A DNA stretch of 64,000 nucleotides from AWTP1-13 sp963827545 (GTDB taxonomy: Bacteria; Pseudomonadota; Alphaproteobacteria; Rhizobiales; Hyphomicrobiaceae), in contig CAWHBI010000032.1 in NCBI GenBank assembly GCA_963827545.1, forward strand, positions 59,482-123,481. Reading direction: 5' to 3'. Every line of letters begins with the position of its first letter. The first letter of the stretch is position 1. The notes under the pieces are model-generated. The model saw nothing but the letters and a program-made list of their open reading frames with translations. It was not told where the DNA came from and did not search any database. Shown here in pieces: positions 62,764-64,000 of the stretch. Made by a program: the position numbers and the translations under genes.

Positions 62764-63543
62764 CTACACCCTGCGCTCGACCATGAGCTTCTTGATTTCA
62801 GCGATGGCCTTGGCGGGGTTGAGGCCCTTCGGACAGGCCTTGGCACAATTCAGTATGGTGTGGCACCGGTACAGCCGGAACGGGTCTTCCAGGTTGTCCA
62901 GACGCTCGCCGGCGGCCTCGTCGCGGCTGTCGCTCAGCCAGCGATAGGCCTGCAGAAGCACAGCGGGACCCAGATAGCGCTCATCGTTCCACCAGTAGCT
63001 GGGGCATGACGTCGAGCAGCAGGCGCACAGGATGCATTCGTAGAGACCGTCAAGCTTGTTGCGGTCGTCGATGTCCTGCCTGCGCTCCTGCGGAGGTGTG
63101 GGCGTCGCGGTCTTGAGCCATGGCTCGATGGACTGCAGCTGCGCGTAGAAGTTGGTCATGTCGGGCACCAGGTCCTTGACCACGCGCAGATGCGGCAGGG
63201 GATAGACGCGCACCGGGCCCTTCATGTCGTCGAGGTGCTTGAGGCAGGCCAGCGTGTTGGTGCCGTCGATGTTCATCGAGCACGAGCCGCAGATGCCTTC
63301 GCGGCAGGACCGCCGGAAGGTCAGCGTCGAATCGATCTCGTTCTTGATCTTGATGAGGGCGTCCAGAACCATGGGTCCGCACGTGTTGCGCTCGACCCAA
63401 TAGGTGTCGATGCGCGGGTTCTGCCCGTCATCTGGGTTCCACCGGTAGATGCGGAACTCCTGCCAGCCGCGGCGCGCCTGTGGTTTGTTCCAGGTCTTGC
63501 CCGTCTTGACCCTGGAATTGCGGGGGAGTCTCAGTTCAACCAT
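62764..63543 (-). CDS. sdhB: Succinate dehydrogenase iron-sulfur subunit
   Basis: 259 residues. 2Fe-2S ligands in SCREGICGSCSMNIDG with the fourth Cys in LACLKH; 4Fe-4S/3Fe-4S ligands in CILCACCSTSCPSYWW and CHTILNCAKACPKGLNP. It carries electrons from SdhA to quinone at the inner membrane. ATG 63543 starts the usual N-terminus. The remaining sdh genes are not in the window; upstream (63544-63659) lies the end of an unrelated carbamoyltransferase gene. Confidence 0.96.
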   Translation of the reverse strand: MVELRLPRNSRVKTGKTWNKPQARRGWQEFRIYRWNPDDGQNPRIDTYWVERNTCGPMVLDALIKIKNEIDSTLTFRRSCREGICGSCSMNIDGTNTLACLKHLDDMKGPVRVYPLPHLRVVKDLVPDMTNFYAQLQSIEPWLKTATPTPPQERRQDIDDRNKLDGLYECILCACCSTSCPSYWWNDERYLGPAVLLQAYRWLSDSRDEAAGERLDNLEDPFRLYRCHTILNCAKACPKGLNPAKAIAEIKKLMVERRV

Positions 63544-63659
63544 GCGGAGCCGCTTTCGTTTCTGCAGCGCATGAGCATACCAGCCACTCTTGTATCTCGT
63601 GGCAGCCCGTGTCAACGGATGCAGCGCCGCGGGTGAGGCGAGGTGATGCCGGTTGGCGA

Positions 63660-64000
63660 CTAAACCGGCGAGGCCCTGGCCGTCAGCGCCACCTCTGCCG
63701 CGGTCTCGCGGGCCGGCGCCGGCTCCAATCGATCGGTGGCGTCCTCCGCCGCATCGGGGCCGCGGTCGGTGGTGTAGAAGTCACCCAGGACGAGCACGTC
63801 CATGCCCGTGCGCAGGTAGCAGGAAATTGCTTCCTTCGGGGTCGCGACGATCGGCTCCAAGCGGTTGAAGCTGGTGTTGAGCAGGATGGGGACGCCCGTC
63901 AGCCGGCCGAAGGCCTCGATCAAACCGTAGTAGCGCGGGTTTGCCGACCGCTCGACCGTCTGGATGCGTCCAGTGCCATCGACGTGCACCGCCGCCGGGA
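63660..64000 (-). CDS. Carbamoyltransferase (NodU/CmcH family), C-terminal part, cut by window edge
   Basis: About 113 codons of a minus-strand gene that continues past the right edge. AVHVDGTGRIQTV, YYGLIEAFGRLTGVPILLNTSFN and EAISCYLRTGMDVLVLGDFY are the C-terminal signature of the NodU/CmcH carbamoyltransferases, which carbamoylate sugars or antibiotics. The tail after GDFY is an Ala/Glu-rich extension of about 36 residues. The N-terminal catalytic domain is outside the window. Confidence 0.88.
   Translation of the reverse strand, partial: PAAVHVDGTGRIQTVERSANPRYYGLIEAFGRLTGVPILLNTSFNRLEPIVATPKEAISCYLRTGMDVLVLGDFYTTDRGPDAAEDATDRLEPAPARETAAEVALTARASPV

Overview
The window is GC-rich DNA that is densely packed with genes, and it looks like a chromosome segment from an alphaproteobacterium, most likely of the order Hyphomicrobiales (Rhizobiales). 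This rests on gene order: DUF983 next to SURF1, a ferredoxin-cysG-DUF2849-sulfite reductase-DUF934 run, argH followed by a small lipoprotein and lysA, trxB next to a LysR gene, and DUF2244 divergent from nth. No rRNA, tRNA, CRISPR array, prophage or intact insertion sequence was seen. The genus cannot be named from the sequence alone.

Layout. 1-1.9 kb: an SDR gene, then a repeat-rich intergenic stretch with two copies of an 87-bp double palindrome. 1.9-8.7 kb: CoA-transferase, exported metallo-beta-lactamase-fold hydrolase, DUF983, SURF1, thrC, an M16 processing peptidase and an acetyltransferase. 8.8-12.4 kb: a large membrane GGDEF/EAL protein with a degenerate GGDEF site and a frame-broken proline-rich tail. 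12.4-18.8 kb: AlgH, a DsbD-type exported protein, peroxiredoxin, HtrA-like protease, aldehyde dehydrogenase and two exported proteins. 19-23.7 kb: assimilatory sulfite reduction operon, with sulfite reductase frameshifted as read and two palindromic repeats that have altered neighbouring coding ends. 23.8-26.8 kb: protocatechuate/3-oxoadipate genes (two CoA-transferase subunits, pcaH, pcaG). 26.9-33.4 kb: oxidoreductases, a PEP-mutase-family lyase, DUF1993, and a divergent sugar-acid pair (SAF-type oxidoreductase and UxaA-type dehydratase). 33.4-43.2 kb: lysine and arginine biosynthesis (dapE, dapD, argH, lysA, asd) with SGNH, DoxX and TlpA-type genes and a hicAB toxin-antitoxin pair. 43.3-49.8 kb: semialdehyde dehydrogenase, hipBA with an operator array, class V aminotransferase, nth and DUF2244. 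49.9-57.3 kb: Ada-like repair protein, leuD, then leuC about 4.4 kb away; the genes between them include three unrelated HExxH proteins. 57.3-64 kb: a possible leuC leader, lysR, trxB, radC, map, two tiny lysine/arginine-rich proteins, a VOC protein, sdhB and the end of a carbamoyltransferase.

How the genes fit together. Three amino-acid routes meet here: the aspartate family (asd, thrC, dapD, dapE, lysA), leucine (leuC, leuD) and arginine (argH). Siroheme synthase feeds sulfite reductase. PcaHG opens the protocatechuate ring and the adjacent CoA-transferase probably acts further down the same route.

Sequence quality matters. At least four genes (the tail of the EAL protein, cysI, asd, and the end of the semialdehyde dehydrogenase) are broken by small indels, mostly apparent extra bases, and two of them are in pathways expected to be needed. 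This points to consensus errors as much as to real decay. The most interesting signals are the hipBA operator array, a HipA with Gly at a metal-binding position, palindromic repeats incorporated into coding sequence, a three-copy palindromic repeat family, and a candidate attenuator before leuC.
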